From: JAAZBV01 sp964499695
GTDB taxonomy: Bacteria; Desulfobacterota; DSM-4660; Desulfatiglandales; HGW-15
Length of the DNA: 64,000 nt
Direction of reading: 5' to 3'
Assembly: GCA_964499695.1 (NCBI GenBank)
Contig: CAZCMD010000003.1
Span: 12,923-76,922 of the forward strand
Below the pieces are notes generated by a model. It made no database searches. It was not told the origin of the DNA and was given only the letters and a program-made list of their open reading frames with translations. This document shows, piece after piece, positions 1-8,177 of this stretch. Every line of letters begins with the position of its first letter. The stretch's first letter is position 1. The translations under genes were made by a program, and so were the position numbers.

Positions 1-105
1 GCCAAGCACCATTCCGCCGGGGAATTTCAGTTTGAAACGAGCTAATGAGGGATTACGCCTGAGCTGTTCAGGAAATACATCAAATATTTTTTTATTATTT
101 TCCAT
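1..105 (-). CDS. 5' end of an unidentified gene (runs off the window)
   Basis: A minus-strand reading frame starts at the ATG whose complement is 103-105 and stays open to base 1, giving 35 residues that begin MENNKKIFDVFPEQLRRN. A strong Shine-Dalgarno (AGGAGG followed by AAGGAG, complement of 109-122) lies just upstream, so this is a real gene start. No motif is recognisable in so short a piece, and no function is proposed. It diverges from the nitroreductase gene at 483. Confidence 0.6.
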   Translation of the reverse strand, partial: MENNKKIFDVFPEQLRRNPSLARFKLKFPGGMVLG

Positions 106-482
106 CTTTTCTCCTTCCTCCTAAGATAATTGAGGATCATACTTAATTTATAAAACAAGCGGGGAATACAGAAATTTTTGTTTTTTGATTCTGTGAAAAG
201 AAATAACCGGATCACATAATATTCCGTTACAGGAAATCAAGGTAATAGAACCGTAATAAAAGGTCAATATCCATATTTGAATATAAGAAAGATGGTTTCT
301 GTTTTATATAATCGTATTACATGCCACGGAACCCGGAGGTGCGTATATATTATATTTATTCTGTTTTCTTGCATAATTACCGGGAACTATATTATATAAT
401 CAAATCAAAATTTCCGTTATAATAATTGCCCTTATCAGGGCAGGAGTATCTATTAAAAAAACAAATCAAGGAGGGAAGACAA
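106..482. other. Divergent intergenic region
   Basis: This 377-base AT-rich gap separates the minus-strand gene at 1-105 from the nitroreductase. A TTG codon at 426 opens the nitroreductase frame earlier, but it has no ribosome site. A weak sigma-70-like pair (TTGCAT near 369, TTATAT near 392) could drive the nitroreductase. Nothing else stands out. Confidence 0.4.
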
Positions 483-1169
483 ATGGATGTATTGCAGGCA
501 ATAAAAGAAAGAAAGAGCATTAGGGCATTTAAACCTGATCAGGTACCACTGGATCTCCTTAAAAAAATCATGGAGGATGCCATGCGCGCTCCTTCATGGG
601 CAAATACCCAGCCCTGGGAATTTGCAGTGGTTACAGGTAAGAAACTCAAAGCCATACAGGATGCCTATGTAAAACGCGGCCCTGCTGCCATGCCGGGTTC
701 ATCATCTGAAGTACCGCGACCTTCTGTATTTCCGGAACCGTTTGCCTCCCGTATTAAAAAGATGCAGATAAAGGAGAGGCGTGGCCGTACTTCTGAGCTC
801 AGTAAAGAGGAGATGGAGCATAAGATGCTTATCAATTTTACCAATTACGGGGCAACAACCTGCATCTACCTGCTGATGGATAAAAGTTATTACCAGCAGG
901 AAAAGGGCATAAATGTCTGGGGTATGTATGATTCAGGCTCAGCAGTGCAGAATATCATGCTCCTTGCTGTAAATTATGGACTGGGAACCATCGCCCAAGC
1001 AATGGCAGTCGTATACCCTGATATCATTCGTAAGGAGGTGGGCATCCCTGAGGATAAATGCATTGCATTAGGTATTGCCATAGGATACCCGGACTGGAGT
1101 AACGAGGTAACAAAAGACTTCCGTGACAGGGAGCCTCTGGATACTATAGTTAAATTTTACGGGTTTTAG
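483..1169 (+). CDS. Nitroreductase-family FMN oxidoreductase
   Basis: A 228-residue protein of the FMN-dependent nitroreductase superfamily. Visible signatures are RKSIRAF (residues 10-16), which contacts the FMN phosphate, and NTQPWEF (41-47), with the typical C-terminal LGIAIGYPD stretch. Family members reduce nitro groups, quinones, enones or flavins with NAD(P)H in the cytoplasm. The ATG at 483 is chosen because AGGAGGG ends about seven bases upstream. The TTG 57 bases earlier has no such site. The gene stands alone between intergenic repeats, so the substrate cannot be inferred. A role in aromatic or quinone reduction would suit the locus but is unproven. Confidence 0.85.
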   Translation: MDVLQAIKERKSIRAFKPDQVPLDLLKKIMEDAMRAPSWANTQPWEFAVVTGKKLKAIQDAYVKRGPAAMPGSSSEVPRPSVFPEPFASRIKKMQIKERRGRTSELSKEEMEHKMLINFTNYGATTCIYLLMDKSYYQQEKGINVWGMYDSGSAVQNIMLLAVNYGLGTIAQAMAVVYPDIIRKEVGIPEDKCIALGIAIGYPDWSNEVTKDFRDREPLDTIVKFYGF

Positions 1170-1200
1170 GAAAGCAGTTTCACCGCCCGTTCGTTTCACT

Positions 1201-1301
1201 CACTAGAGACGCAGAGGACACAGAGTTAGATGTAGTTTTTTATTTTATGACATATGCCTACAAATAAATAACTCTCTGCGTTCTCTGCGCCTCTGTGGTG
1301 A
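1201..1301. repeat. Imperfect inverted repeat of CTCTGCG/CGCAGAG type
   Basis: GACGCAGAGGACACAGAG near 1207 and the roughly complementary CTCTGCGTTCTCTGCGCCTC near 1273 form a long imperfect hairpin between the nitroreductase and the glycosyltransferase. Repeats of this wording are scattered between genes in many anaerobe genomes (recollection). A terminator role is possible, but there is no T-run. Confidence 0.5.
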
Positions 1302-1334
1302 ATCATTTTTAGATTAAAGTAAAGCTCAATATAT

Positions 1335-2078
1335 ATGAATCAAGTCACAAACATAGGTTACTCCATCATCATCCCTGCCTATAATGAGGAAGATTACCTC
1401 CCCCACACACTTGCTAACCTCATACAATCGATGAAGGCTGTCAGCAGATATAAAGGTGAGATTATTGTTACAGACAATAACTCCACTGACAGGACTGCGG
1501 CTATTGCAGAAGAATACGGTGCAAGAGTCATCTTTGAAGAACACCAGCAGATCTCCCGCGCACGCAATACCGGGGCAAAAGCGGCTTCAGGGAAATTTCT
1601 GATCTTTGTTGACAGTGATACCATAATTACTCCTCTGCTCCTCGAAAAGACCATTAACACACTTGCTTCCGGGAGATACTGCGGAGGAGGCACCATTGTC
1701 GAATTTGATGCGCCTTTGCCGTTACCCGGCATGGTTTGTCTTAAAGGCTGGCTGTTTCTTTCCAGAACATTTAAATGGGCATGCGGGGCATATGTCTTTT
1801 GTACATGTGAGGCATTTATTGAAACAGGTGGATTTGATGAGCGTTATTATGCATCCGAAGAGATTCACTTTTCCAGGGCGTTAAGGCTCTGGGGCAGGGA
1901 AAAAAGAAAATTATTTATTATCCTTGAAGAACCCATTATTACAAGTAGCAGAAAACTGAAATGGTTCAGCATCATGGATCATCTTCGTATGTTTCTTCGT
2001 ATGTTTGCTACTCTGAAGCCTTTACAGAACCGTGATGCCTGTTACAGGATGTGGTATCAACACCCGAGAAAAAAATAA
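1335..2078 (+). CDS. Family 2 glycosyltransferase
   Basis: A 247-residue GT-A fold glycosyltransferase. It starts with the standard SIIIPAYNEE strand (10-19), has VTDNNSTDRT for nucleotide binding (45-54), and carries the metal-binding DSD at 93-95. The acceptor-side segment around residue 170 (GGFDERYYASEE) resembles the ED acceptor loop of GT2 enzymes. It lacks a large C-terminal membrane domain, so it is probably a cytosolic or membrane-associated transferase using a nucleotide sugar. The start codon has only a weak upstream purine tract. Its partner and product cannot be read from context: neighbours on both sides are unrelated and it is followed by a hairpin. Confidence 0.85.
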   Translation: MNQVTNIGYSIIIPAYNEEDYLPHTLANLIQSMKAVSRYKGEIIVTDNNSTDRTAAIAEEYGARVIFEEHQQISRARNTGAKAASGKFLIFVDSDTIITPLLLEKTINTLASGRYCGGGTIVEFDAPLPLPGMVCLKGWLFLSRTFKWACGAYVFCTCEAFIETGGFDERYYASEEIHFSRALRLWGREKRKLFIILEEPIITSSRKLKWFSIMDHLRMFLRMFATLKPLQNRDACYRMWYQHPRKK

Positions 2079-2116
2079 GCAGGATCATATTTAAAGATAA
2101 AAGCAAAAACAAATGG

Positions 2117-2136
2117 ATGCCCGTCTGCACGGGCAT
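2117..2136. terminator. 8-bp perfect hairpin between convergent genes
   Basis: ATGCCCGT (2117-2124) pairs with ACGGGCAT (2129-2136) across a 4-base loop. It sits between the convergent glycosyltransferase and PQQ-propeller genes. No U-run follows, so it may be a dispersed palindromic repeat rather than a classical terminator. Confidence 0.45.
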
Positions 2137-2181
2137 GACGGTGAATGAAGATTGTTTAATGCCTTAAGACATGATTCCAGT

Positions 2182-3453
2182 TCATTTTAGTTTAAGGCAA
2201 ACAACCTCTCCCTCAGAATCCCTGGCATAGAGATAGTCACCAATTAGAACAGGCAGAGACCAGCAGAGCCCGTTCAATATTTTCTTCCGATAGGTCTCTT
2301 TGAATTTTGTATCTACCATATTCCCCCAGATCAATTGGCCTGTTTCAGTCAGCATTATCATTTTATCGCCAATCCCTATCAGGCTTCCAAATTCATAACT
2401 CTGATCGAACCATACGCGTTTCCCGGTAAGGGCATTAACGCAATGGAACCCTTTATCAGCCTTTACACGTCCACTGCTTAAAAAATAAATATTATTCTTA
2501 TAAATAACCTGCGGATTAAAGGCAAACCACTCGTTTGGATATTTGGCATCTGTTGAAAGCCACTCCTGTGTCAGCTTATCTCCCTTAAGGGTCAACCTCG
2601 CCATACCGTGCGCGCTGTGGTTGAGATAAATACCACCTTTATAGATATAGGGAGTTATTGCATTGCAGTTGGATTTTTCCTCCCATGTTTTAGAATATGT
2701 CGCTAATGGTTTACCGGTAGCCGGGTCCAGGATATAAAAACCTTCATTTGTAAAGATTGCTACGGCCGGTCGATTAAACATACCTGAAGGTAGAGGCTTT
2801 GGTGTTGTATATCCTACAACATTGCCATCGCTCTTCCAGAGCAGGTTCCCTGTATCCTTATTAAAGGCCATACCATTTGTGCCGATGTTGAAGATAACCG
2901 CATCACCCATAATTGTGGGTGAACCTGGGAACCCCCACCAGGGTTTTTCCGGTTTATACTGCACGGCAGAGGCCTCCCAGATCTTTTTCCCTGTTTTGGC
3001 ATCAAGGCAGAATATCTGCCCGAACTTACTCAGGGTATAGACCTTTCCTTCATGGATAGTCGGAGTAGAACTCGGGCCACCCGGATGCAGACGCGGATCA
3101 AGTTTACATGGATAATCAAATCGCCATATCTCTTTACCGGTTTTTGCATCAAGGCAATAGACATAGTCTTTTGCCGTATCCTCATCCTTTTTTGTGCCGT
3201 CATTTCCCATGGTATAAAGCAATCCATCGGCAATTGTCACCGAGCACATTCCTGTCTTGAGCTGCACCCTCCAGACTTCTTCAGCAGAGGCAGCAGTAAA
3301 CTGCTTGAGCTCAGGTTGAAAATCATTATTAGGTCCAAGATAATATGGCCAGTCTGATGCAGCATTTACATTTAATGTAAACAATATTACCATGCAGATG
3401 ATAATACCGCTGATCATATCTTTATTACCATTAAGCCCGATTATCCGTCTCAT
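2182..3453 (-). CDS. Exported PQQ-like beta-propeller protein
   Basis: A 423-residue protein with an N-terminal hydrophobic export signal (about residues 12-31, ending VNAAS). It has repeated propeller blades marked by D-A-x-T-G-K-x-x-W motifs, for example LDAKTGKEIW and LDAKTGKKIW. The DWPYYLGPN opening is typical of periplasmic PQQ-like/BamB-like propellers. No catalytic dehydrogenase domain is present, so this is more likely a binding or scaffold protein than a quinoprotein alcohol dehydrogenase. The ATG at 3453 has GGAG seven bases upstream. The partner is unknown. Confidence 0.75.
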   Translation of the reverse strand: MRRIIGLNGNKDMISGIIICMVILFTLNVNAASDWPYYLGPNNDFQPELKQFTAASAEEVWRVQLKTGMCSVTIADGLLYTMGNDGTKKDEDTAKDYVYCLDAKTGKEIWRFDYPCKLDPRLHPGGPSSTPTIHEGKVYTLSKFGQIFCLDAKTGKKIWEASAVQYKPEKPWWGFPGSPTIMGDAVIFNIGTNGMAFNKDTGNLLWKSDGNVVGYTTPKPLPSGMFNRPAVAIFTNEGFYILDPATGKPLATYSKTWEEKSNCNAITPYIYKGGIYLNHSAHGMARLTLKGDKLTQEWLSTDAKYPNEWFAFNPQVIYKNNIYFLSSGRVKADKGFHCVNALTGKRVWFDQSYEFGSLIGIGDKMIMLTETGQLIWGNMVDTKFKETYRKKILNGLCWSLPVLIGDYLYARDSEGEVVCLKLK

Positions 3454-3521
3454 AAGCCATCTCCTGTAAATAAATTAATAGATAGGCAGTATAAACCAGC
3501 CAAAAGGTACCCCTTTCTTTT

Positions 3522-5387
3522 TTATATAACACCTTTATATGGTCTTGCAATGCTCAACTTCTTCATTCGTGATCTCAGAGTCGAATCTTTCAAACCTAAA
3601 ATTCTGGCAGCGCCATTTTTCCCGCTAACCCGCCATCCTGTTGAATTCAACACCTTTATAATGTGTTCTTTTTCCATATCTTCCATTGACATATTCTTGC
3701 TTGCAGGGGCAGCTTCAGCCTGCTCTTGTTCCAGTTTCAGTGTTGATCCGCTGCTCATTATCATACCACGTTCAATAACATTTTTAAGCTCTCTCACATT
3801 CCCCGGCCAGTTATTGCTCTGCAGCTCATCCATATTTTTTTTGGGAATTATTTTTATGGATTTACCCATGCTCTGGGAAAACTCCTCAACAAAGGCCCAT
3901 ACGAGGAGCGGAATGTCTTCTCTTCTCTCCCGCAATGGAGGGACCATGATAGGGAAAACATTAAGACGATAGAATAAATCTCTCCTGAATACATCCTTCT
4001 TTACGAGCTCAGCCAGATTGTGATTTGTAGCGGCTATTACACGAACGTCTACAGACACGGTTTTTGCACTGCCAAGCCTTTCAAATGTACCGTCTTCAAG
4101 AACCCTTAAAAGCTTGGCCTGGAGTTCCAGCGGAAGGTCCCCGATTTCATCAAGGAATATGGTTGATTTGTCGGCAGCTTCAAACCGGCCGGCCTGTCTG
4201 GATGCGGCGCCGGTAAAGGCGCCCTTTTCACGCCCGAACAGCTCACTCTCGATAAGGCTCGCCGGTAATGCCGCACAATTTACCCTTATCATGGAACGAA
4301 CATTCCTGGGGCTGAGATTATGTATTGCCCTTGCAAGCATCTCTTTTCCCGTTCCGGTCTCTCCGGTAATAAGAACACTTGTATTCTCCTTTGCAACCCT
4401 TTCCACTGCCATGAGAACTTTTTTGATAGCCCTGCTCTCTCCAATGATTTCATTGTGCCTGTATCTGGTTTCCACCTCTTTTCTGAGGTAGATATTTTCT
4501 TCTTCAAGCTTATTCTTCAGGGCATTAATTTCAATAAATGCCTTTTTAAGTTCATTTTCAGATTTTTTTCTTTCTGTAACATCCCTTGTGAGAGAAAGGA
4601 GGAGGGATTTTTCCTCAAGATCAACGCGCCCCAGGCGGACTTCCACGGGAAATGTGCTTCCATCCTTCCTCCTGTGGATACTTTCAAAGGTGATATGCTT
4701 TTCAGATTGCAAAGGGCCCCAGTATCTGTCTCTGTGCCCCTTTTCTGCTACATCCATATCCACATCAGATATACTCATCGTTAAAAGTTCATCTCTACTA
4801 TAACCCAGCATTTCGCAGGCTGTCAGGTTGACATCCATTATCTTGCCAACGTAATCATGTATGAAAAATCCGTCACCTGCCTGTTCAACAAGCATCCTGA
4901 ATCTCTTCTCACTCAACTGAAGGGCTATGGTTGCAGCTTTTTTGTCGGTAATATCCATAATGAACCCTTCATATATGGTTTTACCCGATTTAGCCTTTAC
5001 AGCCCTGGCCCTGATACTGGTCCATACAGCCTCACCATCTCTTCGCTTGAGCCTGATTTCAGCGCCGTCAACGAACCCCTGGGATTTCATCCTGTGTACT
5101 ATACCATCTCTCTCCTTCGGGTCCATGTAAAGCTCTGCTGCATTGGTGCATGATTTTAACAGCTCCTCCTTTGAGTTGAACCCGAGCATCTGGGCCAGCC
5201 GCCTGTTGGCAAGAAGAAATTCACCATCTTCATTTGAACGGTAGAACCCGACCACGGCATTTTCTATCAGACTCTGGAATCCGTTCTCTATCTCAGGCAT
5301 ACTTTCTAATTTTATGGTGTCCTGAATTTCTTTTCCCGTGCTCTTTTGCGTTTTTACCCTGACCTTTTTACCAGGTATACGGCCCAT
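3522..5387 (-). CDS. PAS-PAS sigma-54 enhancer-binding transcriptional activator
   Basis: About 621 residues: two PAS domains (about 36-155 and 165-280, each closing with DIT/DVT-type motifs), a short coiled linker, an AAA+ domain with Walker A GETGTGKE, an intact GAFTGA sigma-54 contact loop and the DEIGDLPLELQAKLLRVLE segment, then a Fis-type helix-turn-helix at the C-terminus. It should sense a small molecule or redox state through PAS and activate sigma-54 promoters. The start at 5387 is chosen because GGAG lies 8 bases upstream. A longer frame to 5570 would run through a perfect 15-bp palindrome. It diverges from the ABM-cyclase operon, so control of phloroglucinol or flavonoid genes is plausible, but I found no convincing -24/-12 promoter. 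Confidence 0.85.
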   Translation of the reverse strand: MGRIPGKKVRVKTQKSTGKEIQDTIKLESMPEIENGFQSLIENAVVGFYRSNEDGEFLLANRRLAQMLGFNSKEELLKSCTNAAELYMDPKERDGIVHRMKSQGFVDGAEIRLKRRDGEAVWTSIRARAVKAKSGKTIYEGFIMDITDKKAATIALQLSEKRFRMLVEQAGDGFFIHDYVGKIMDVNLTACEMLGYSRDELLTMSISDVDMDVAEKGHRDRYWGPLQSEKHITFESIHRRKDGSTFPVEVRLGRVDLEEKSLLLSLTRDVTERKKSENELKKAFIEINALKNKLEEENIYLRKEVETRYRHNEIIGESRAIKKVLMAVERVAKENTSVLITGETGTGKEMLARAIHNLSPRNVRSMIRVNCAALPASLIESELFGREKGAFTGAASRQAGRFEAADKSTIFLDEIGDLPLELQAKLLRVLEDGTFERLGSAKTVSVDVRVIAATNHNLAELVKKDVFRRDLFYRLNVFPIMVPPLRERREDIPLLVWAFVEEFSQSMGKSIKIIPKKNMDELQSNNWPGNVRELKNVIERGMIMSSGSTLKLEQEQAEAAPASKNMSMEDMEKEHIIKVLNSTGWRVSGKNGAARILGLKDSTLRSRMKKLSIARPYKGVI

Positions 5388-5411
5388 TTGATCTTCTCCA
5401 TAAAAAATCTT

Positions 5412-5450
5412 ACTAGCGAAATATCGCAAATAAAACGATATTTCGCTAGT
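5412..5450. promoter_or_regulatory. 15-bp perfect palindrome in the leader of the sigma-54 activator gene
   Basis: ACTAGCGAAATATCG (5412-5426) pairs exactly with CGATATTTCGCTAGT (5436-5450) around a 9-base A-rich loop. A T-run follows on both strands, so it has the form of a bidirectional terminator. It lies 25 bases upstream of the preferred regulator start, where it could act as a leader attenuator or as a binding site. Confidence 0.6.
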
Positions 5451-5682
5451 ATTTTTTTGTAATTCCATCATCGAAAATGATTTGATCAGGATATGTTGAG
5501 TGTTTTCAATGAAATACGCCATGACATAATAACCCTGCCAGAACGGCATGCTTATTGTAACTACTACCAATTAAAAATTACTTTTATTGAAATATGGAAA
5601 AAATAAATTTTCCTTAGTTTTTACGGACGGGGCTTCCCATGACTTATCAATTACTGACCTTTTCAAGAGACGGGCTTAAAAT

Positions 5683-6015
5683 ATGATAGTCCTTATCCTT
5701 ACCCTGAAGGTATCTCCCTCAGATCGGAAGCATGTTGTGAGCATATTTAACACAATAGCCGGTTCAACATCTGTAAAGCCGGGATGTAAAAAAGTAAAGT
5801 TCTACTCTGATGTCGATGATGATGATGAACTTTTGTTGATAGAAGAATGGGAAACAATGTCTGAGCTTGAACGGCATATAGTATCTGCTGATTTTCGAAA
5901 GATAATGGCAATTATGGATATGGCAATCGAGCCGCCTGATATCTCATTCAACACAGTCACATCGATAAAGGGTTTTGAACTGGTCGAAAAAATTCGGGAG
6001 AGTGTTAACACATGA
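5683..6015 (+). CDS. Small ABM-like (antibiotic biosynthesis monooxygenase fold) protein
   Basis: A 110-residue protein with the ABM/YgiN-type dimeric alpha-beta barrel pattern: an N-terminal strand (MIVLILTLKV), then GCKKVKFYSD, LLLIEEWET, and a helix with the SELERHIVSADFRKIMA pattern. Family members are quinol monooxygenases or substrate-binding/isomerising barrels; the oxygenase role is unlikely if the host is anaerobic. It ends 51 bases before the cyclase gene and is probably its operon partner. Its role is unknown; binding of a phenolic intermediate is a guess from context. Confidence 0.65.
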   Translation: MIVLILTLKVSPSDRKHVVSIFNTIAGSTSVKPGCKKVKFYSDVDDDDELLLIEEWETMSELERHIVSADFRKIMAIMDMAIEPPDISFNTVTSIKGFELVEKIRESVNT

Positions 6016-6066
6016 GTTTTATTTTTTCGGTGATCATAAATATCAACATACAAGGAGGTTATTAAA

Positions 6067-7026
6067 ATGAAAAAGAAAGTATTCGTTGACCTTACCCATC
6101 CATTCAGTGCGGAGATCCCGCGCTGGCCCTATTTCGTCAAACCGGTCATAGACTCCATGCATACCATGGCAAAGGGAGGTGTACTTACCCAGAGGGTCGA
6201 TTGCGTACAGCACACAGGCACTCATGCCGATGCACCGCGTCATGTAATGGAACGTGAGTTCAACGGTAAGAGAGCGCGGTATACCCACGAAATGCCTGTT
6301 GACGCCTACACCGGAGACGCAATCTGCCTTGAGATCAAAATACACCGCTGGGGCCTGATCCTGCCCGAGCATCTCGAGGATGCCTGTAAACGTGCAGGTA
6401 TTAAACCGGAAGAACTCAAGGGCATGGTTGTCTGCCTGAATACTGGGATGCACCGAAAATTCGACGACTCCAAAGAATACTATCACTATTCATGCGGGAC
6501 AGGCGTAGAAGCGGGCAAATGGTTTGTAAAACACAAGGTTAAATGTGTGGCCATGGACATGCAGGCACTGGACCATCCCCTCCATACGGCCATGGGTAAA
6601 AATGGTCCACCCCAGATGAATCTGCCAGGGGCTTCCGGAAAGCCCATCACGGTAGAATATGCCGAACAGTTCGGTGAAGAGGCCTATGCCGAATTTGAGA
6701 AAGCAGCCTACATAAAGCTTCATGGCCAGAAGGCCTATGATGCCAAATTTGGTGACCTGGAAAAAATCGGGTGTGAGGGAACCTGGGAACCATGCCACAA
6801 GCAGATGCTGGGACATGGCATAGTTGGAGTGGAGAACCTCGGCGGAGATCTGGACAAGGTATCAGGGAAACGTTTCAGGTTCTACTGCTTCCCGATCCGC
6901 TGGTACATGGGTGACGGCGCCATGGTGCGCTGCGTAGCCGAGATCGATGAATCAGAGCTGAATGATGTTCCTGACAGAACCTACACCTACTGTGGGACAG
7001 GATACGGACCGGCCTGCGAAAGATAA
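6067..7026 (+). CDS. Cyclase-family metal-dependent hydrolase; candidate dihydrophloroglucinol cyclohydrolase
   Basis: 319 residues with the cyclase-family metal motif HTGTHADAPRH at 49-59, preceded by VDLTHPFS (7-14). This family (kynurenine formamidase-like) uses a divalent metal for hydrolytic ring opening or amide hydrolysis. A cyclase-family enzyme is reported (from memory, Clostridium scatologenes work) as dihydrophloroglucinol cyclohydrolase, which opens dihydrophloroglucinol to 3-hydroxy-5-oxohexanoate. The same window carries matching classes for the flanking steps (BKACE 14640, SDR 15740, dehydrogenase 16696) and a broken second copy of this gene at 24508-24576, beside a phloretin-hydrolase homologue. 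AAGGAGG lies nine bases before the ATG. Family assignment is firm; the exact substrate is inference. Confidence 0.8.
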   Translation: MKKKVFVDLTHPFSAEIPRWPYFVKPVIDSMHTMAKGGVLTQRVDCVQHTGTHADAPRHVMEREFNGKRARYTHEMPVDAYTGDAICLEIKIHRWGLILPEHLEDACKRAGIKPEELKGMVVCLNTGMHRKFDDSKEYYHYSCGTGVEAGKWFVKHKVKCVAMDMQALDHPLHTAMGKNGPPQMNLPGASGKPITVEYAEQFGEEAYAEFEKAAYIKLHGQKAYDAKFGDLEKIGCEGTWEPCHKQMLGHGIVGVENLGGDLDKVSGKRFRFYCFPIRWYMGDGAMVRCVAEIDESELNDVPDRTYTYCGTGYGPACER

Positions 7027-7041
7027 AGGGTTACAGGAAAG

Positions 7042-7080
7042 CCGATCTCTCCGGTCATCACAGTAGATCGGGGAGATCGG
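7042..7080. terminator. Near-perfect 12-bp hairpin downstream of the cyclase gene
   Basis: CCGATCTCTCCG (7042-7053) pairs with CGGGGAGATCGG (7069-7080) with one mismatch. It lies 15 bases after the cyclase stop and before the YCF48 gene. There is no U-run, so partial termination or mRNA 3'-end protection is more likely than a strong stop. Confidence 0.5.
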
Positions 7081-7109
7081 AAGGATATTATATTAATGGA
7101 GAATCGATA

Positions 7110-8135
7110 ATGATGTCCAATAAACTGTTTTACTTATTGCGTCTTATTCTTCTATCTCTGATTTTTTCTTCATGCATGACAGGGTGTAACAATACTGATC
7201 CTGCTGAGCCGGAGAACAACCAAAATACTGGTTTTAGTGCACAGGTGATCAAACATACAGATAAGCTGTATGATGTTTCCGTTGCCGGTTCCGGTAATGT
7301 CTGGGTAGTAGGATATTTTGGCGTGATCTTTCATTCCACTGACAACGGTCTGAACTGGATCAAAATAGATGCCGGCACAAAGGCATCTCTTTTAGGGGTC
7401 AGTTTTGTAAATGAAAAAACGGGATGGATTGTGGGTGATCAGGGTACCATTCTCCATACGGTTGACGGAGGTCAAACCTGGGAAAGACAAAAAAGCCCGG
7501 TAGCAAATGAAAAGCTTCTGAAAGTCCAGTTCATAAATGATAAACAGGGATGGATTGTCGGCACCTTCGGACTTGTCCTGTACACCGGAGATGATGGCAT
7601 GAACTGGGAGCGACTTCCATTTACCGAGGATGTGATTCTGAATGACCTCTGTTTTATTAATCCAAATCAGGGATGGATTGCCGGTGAATTCGGAATGGTA
7701 CTTTATACTGAAGACGGAGGAAAGACATGGGTAAAACAGCTTGAAGATGAAATGGGTAGGAAGATGTTCGGAATTGCATTTATAGATTCCCTTCATGGGA
7801 TCGTTGTCGGAAATGAAGGAGTTATCTACACAACCAGAAACGGCGGCAAAGATTGGGAACTTAAAAGCACAGAAAATGGTGACACCCTTTTGAAGGTGGC
7901 ATTTGCGGATGACACTCATGCAACTGCTGTTGGTCTCAGGGGGTGCATGACTGCAACCGAGGACGGTGGAGATAACTGGAGATCGGTCTGCCCCCTGAAC
8001 CACTTTACATGGCTTTCAGGTATAGCCTATGACAAAAGAGGAAGAGGCTTTGCTGTGGGTGATGGCGGAAATATTTTGACGAGCAATGATTCAGGTCTTG
8101 GCTGGGCGCCCTATAATCAGCCAGCACAAAAATAA
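7110..8135 (+). CDS. YCF48-type beta-propeller lipoprotein
   Basis: 341 residues. A hydrophobic signal leads to Cys residues in an MTGC-like lipobox (about residue 26), so it is probably a lipoprotein. The body has six or seven repeats of the YCF48/BNR type: G-W-x-V-G-x-x-G-T-I/V-L-x-T-x-D-G-G-x-x-W, for example GWIVGDQGTILHTVDGG. YCF48 propellers act as assembly or docking factors. Here the gene precedes an MMPL transporter, a DUF1302 barrel and a DUF1329 protein. That four-gene set recurs in proteobacteria (recollection), so it is likely an accessory subunit of an envelope transport machine. An ATG three bases later is an equally possible start. Confidence 0.8.
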   Translation: MMSNKLFYLLRLILLSLIFSSCMTGCNNTDPAEPENNQNTGFSAQVIKHTDKLYDVSVAGSGNVWVVGYFGVIFHSTDNGLNWIKIDAGTKASLLGVSFVNEKTGWIVGDQGTILHTVDGGQTWERQKSPVANEKLLKVQFINDKQGWIVGTFGLVLYTGDDGMNWERLPFTEDVILNDLCFINPNQGWIAGEFGMVLYTEDGGKTWVKQLEDEMGRKMFGIAFIDSLHGIVVGNEGVIYTTRNGGKDWELKSTENGDTLLKVAFADDTHATAVGLRGCMTATEDGGDNWRSVCPLNHFTWLSGIAYDKRGRGFAVGDGGNILTSNDSGLGWAPYNQPAQK

Positions 8136-8177
8136 GGTATCTGTGACTTGTAATTATTATTTAGTCGGAGTAACAGA

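Noticed and set aside
426..482. Upstream TTG start for the nitroreductase
   Set aside because: No Shine-Dalgarno, whereas the sequence between contains the AGGAGGG that serves the ATG at 483.
5388..5570. Longer N-terminus for the sigma-54 activator
   Set aside because: The extension runs through a perfect 15-bp palindrome and lacks a ribosome site; GGAG precedes 5387.
5571..5682. Sigma-54 (-24/-12) promoter for the ABM-cyclase operon
   Set aside because: I looked for TGGC-N8-TGC-type spacing here and before the other catabolic genes but found no convincing match.
7392..8003. 203-codon minus-strand frame opposite the YCF48 gene
   Set aside because: Antisense shadow of the repeated propeller sequence; no start signal and no recognisable fold.
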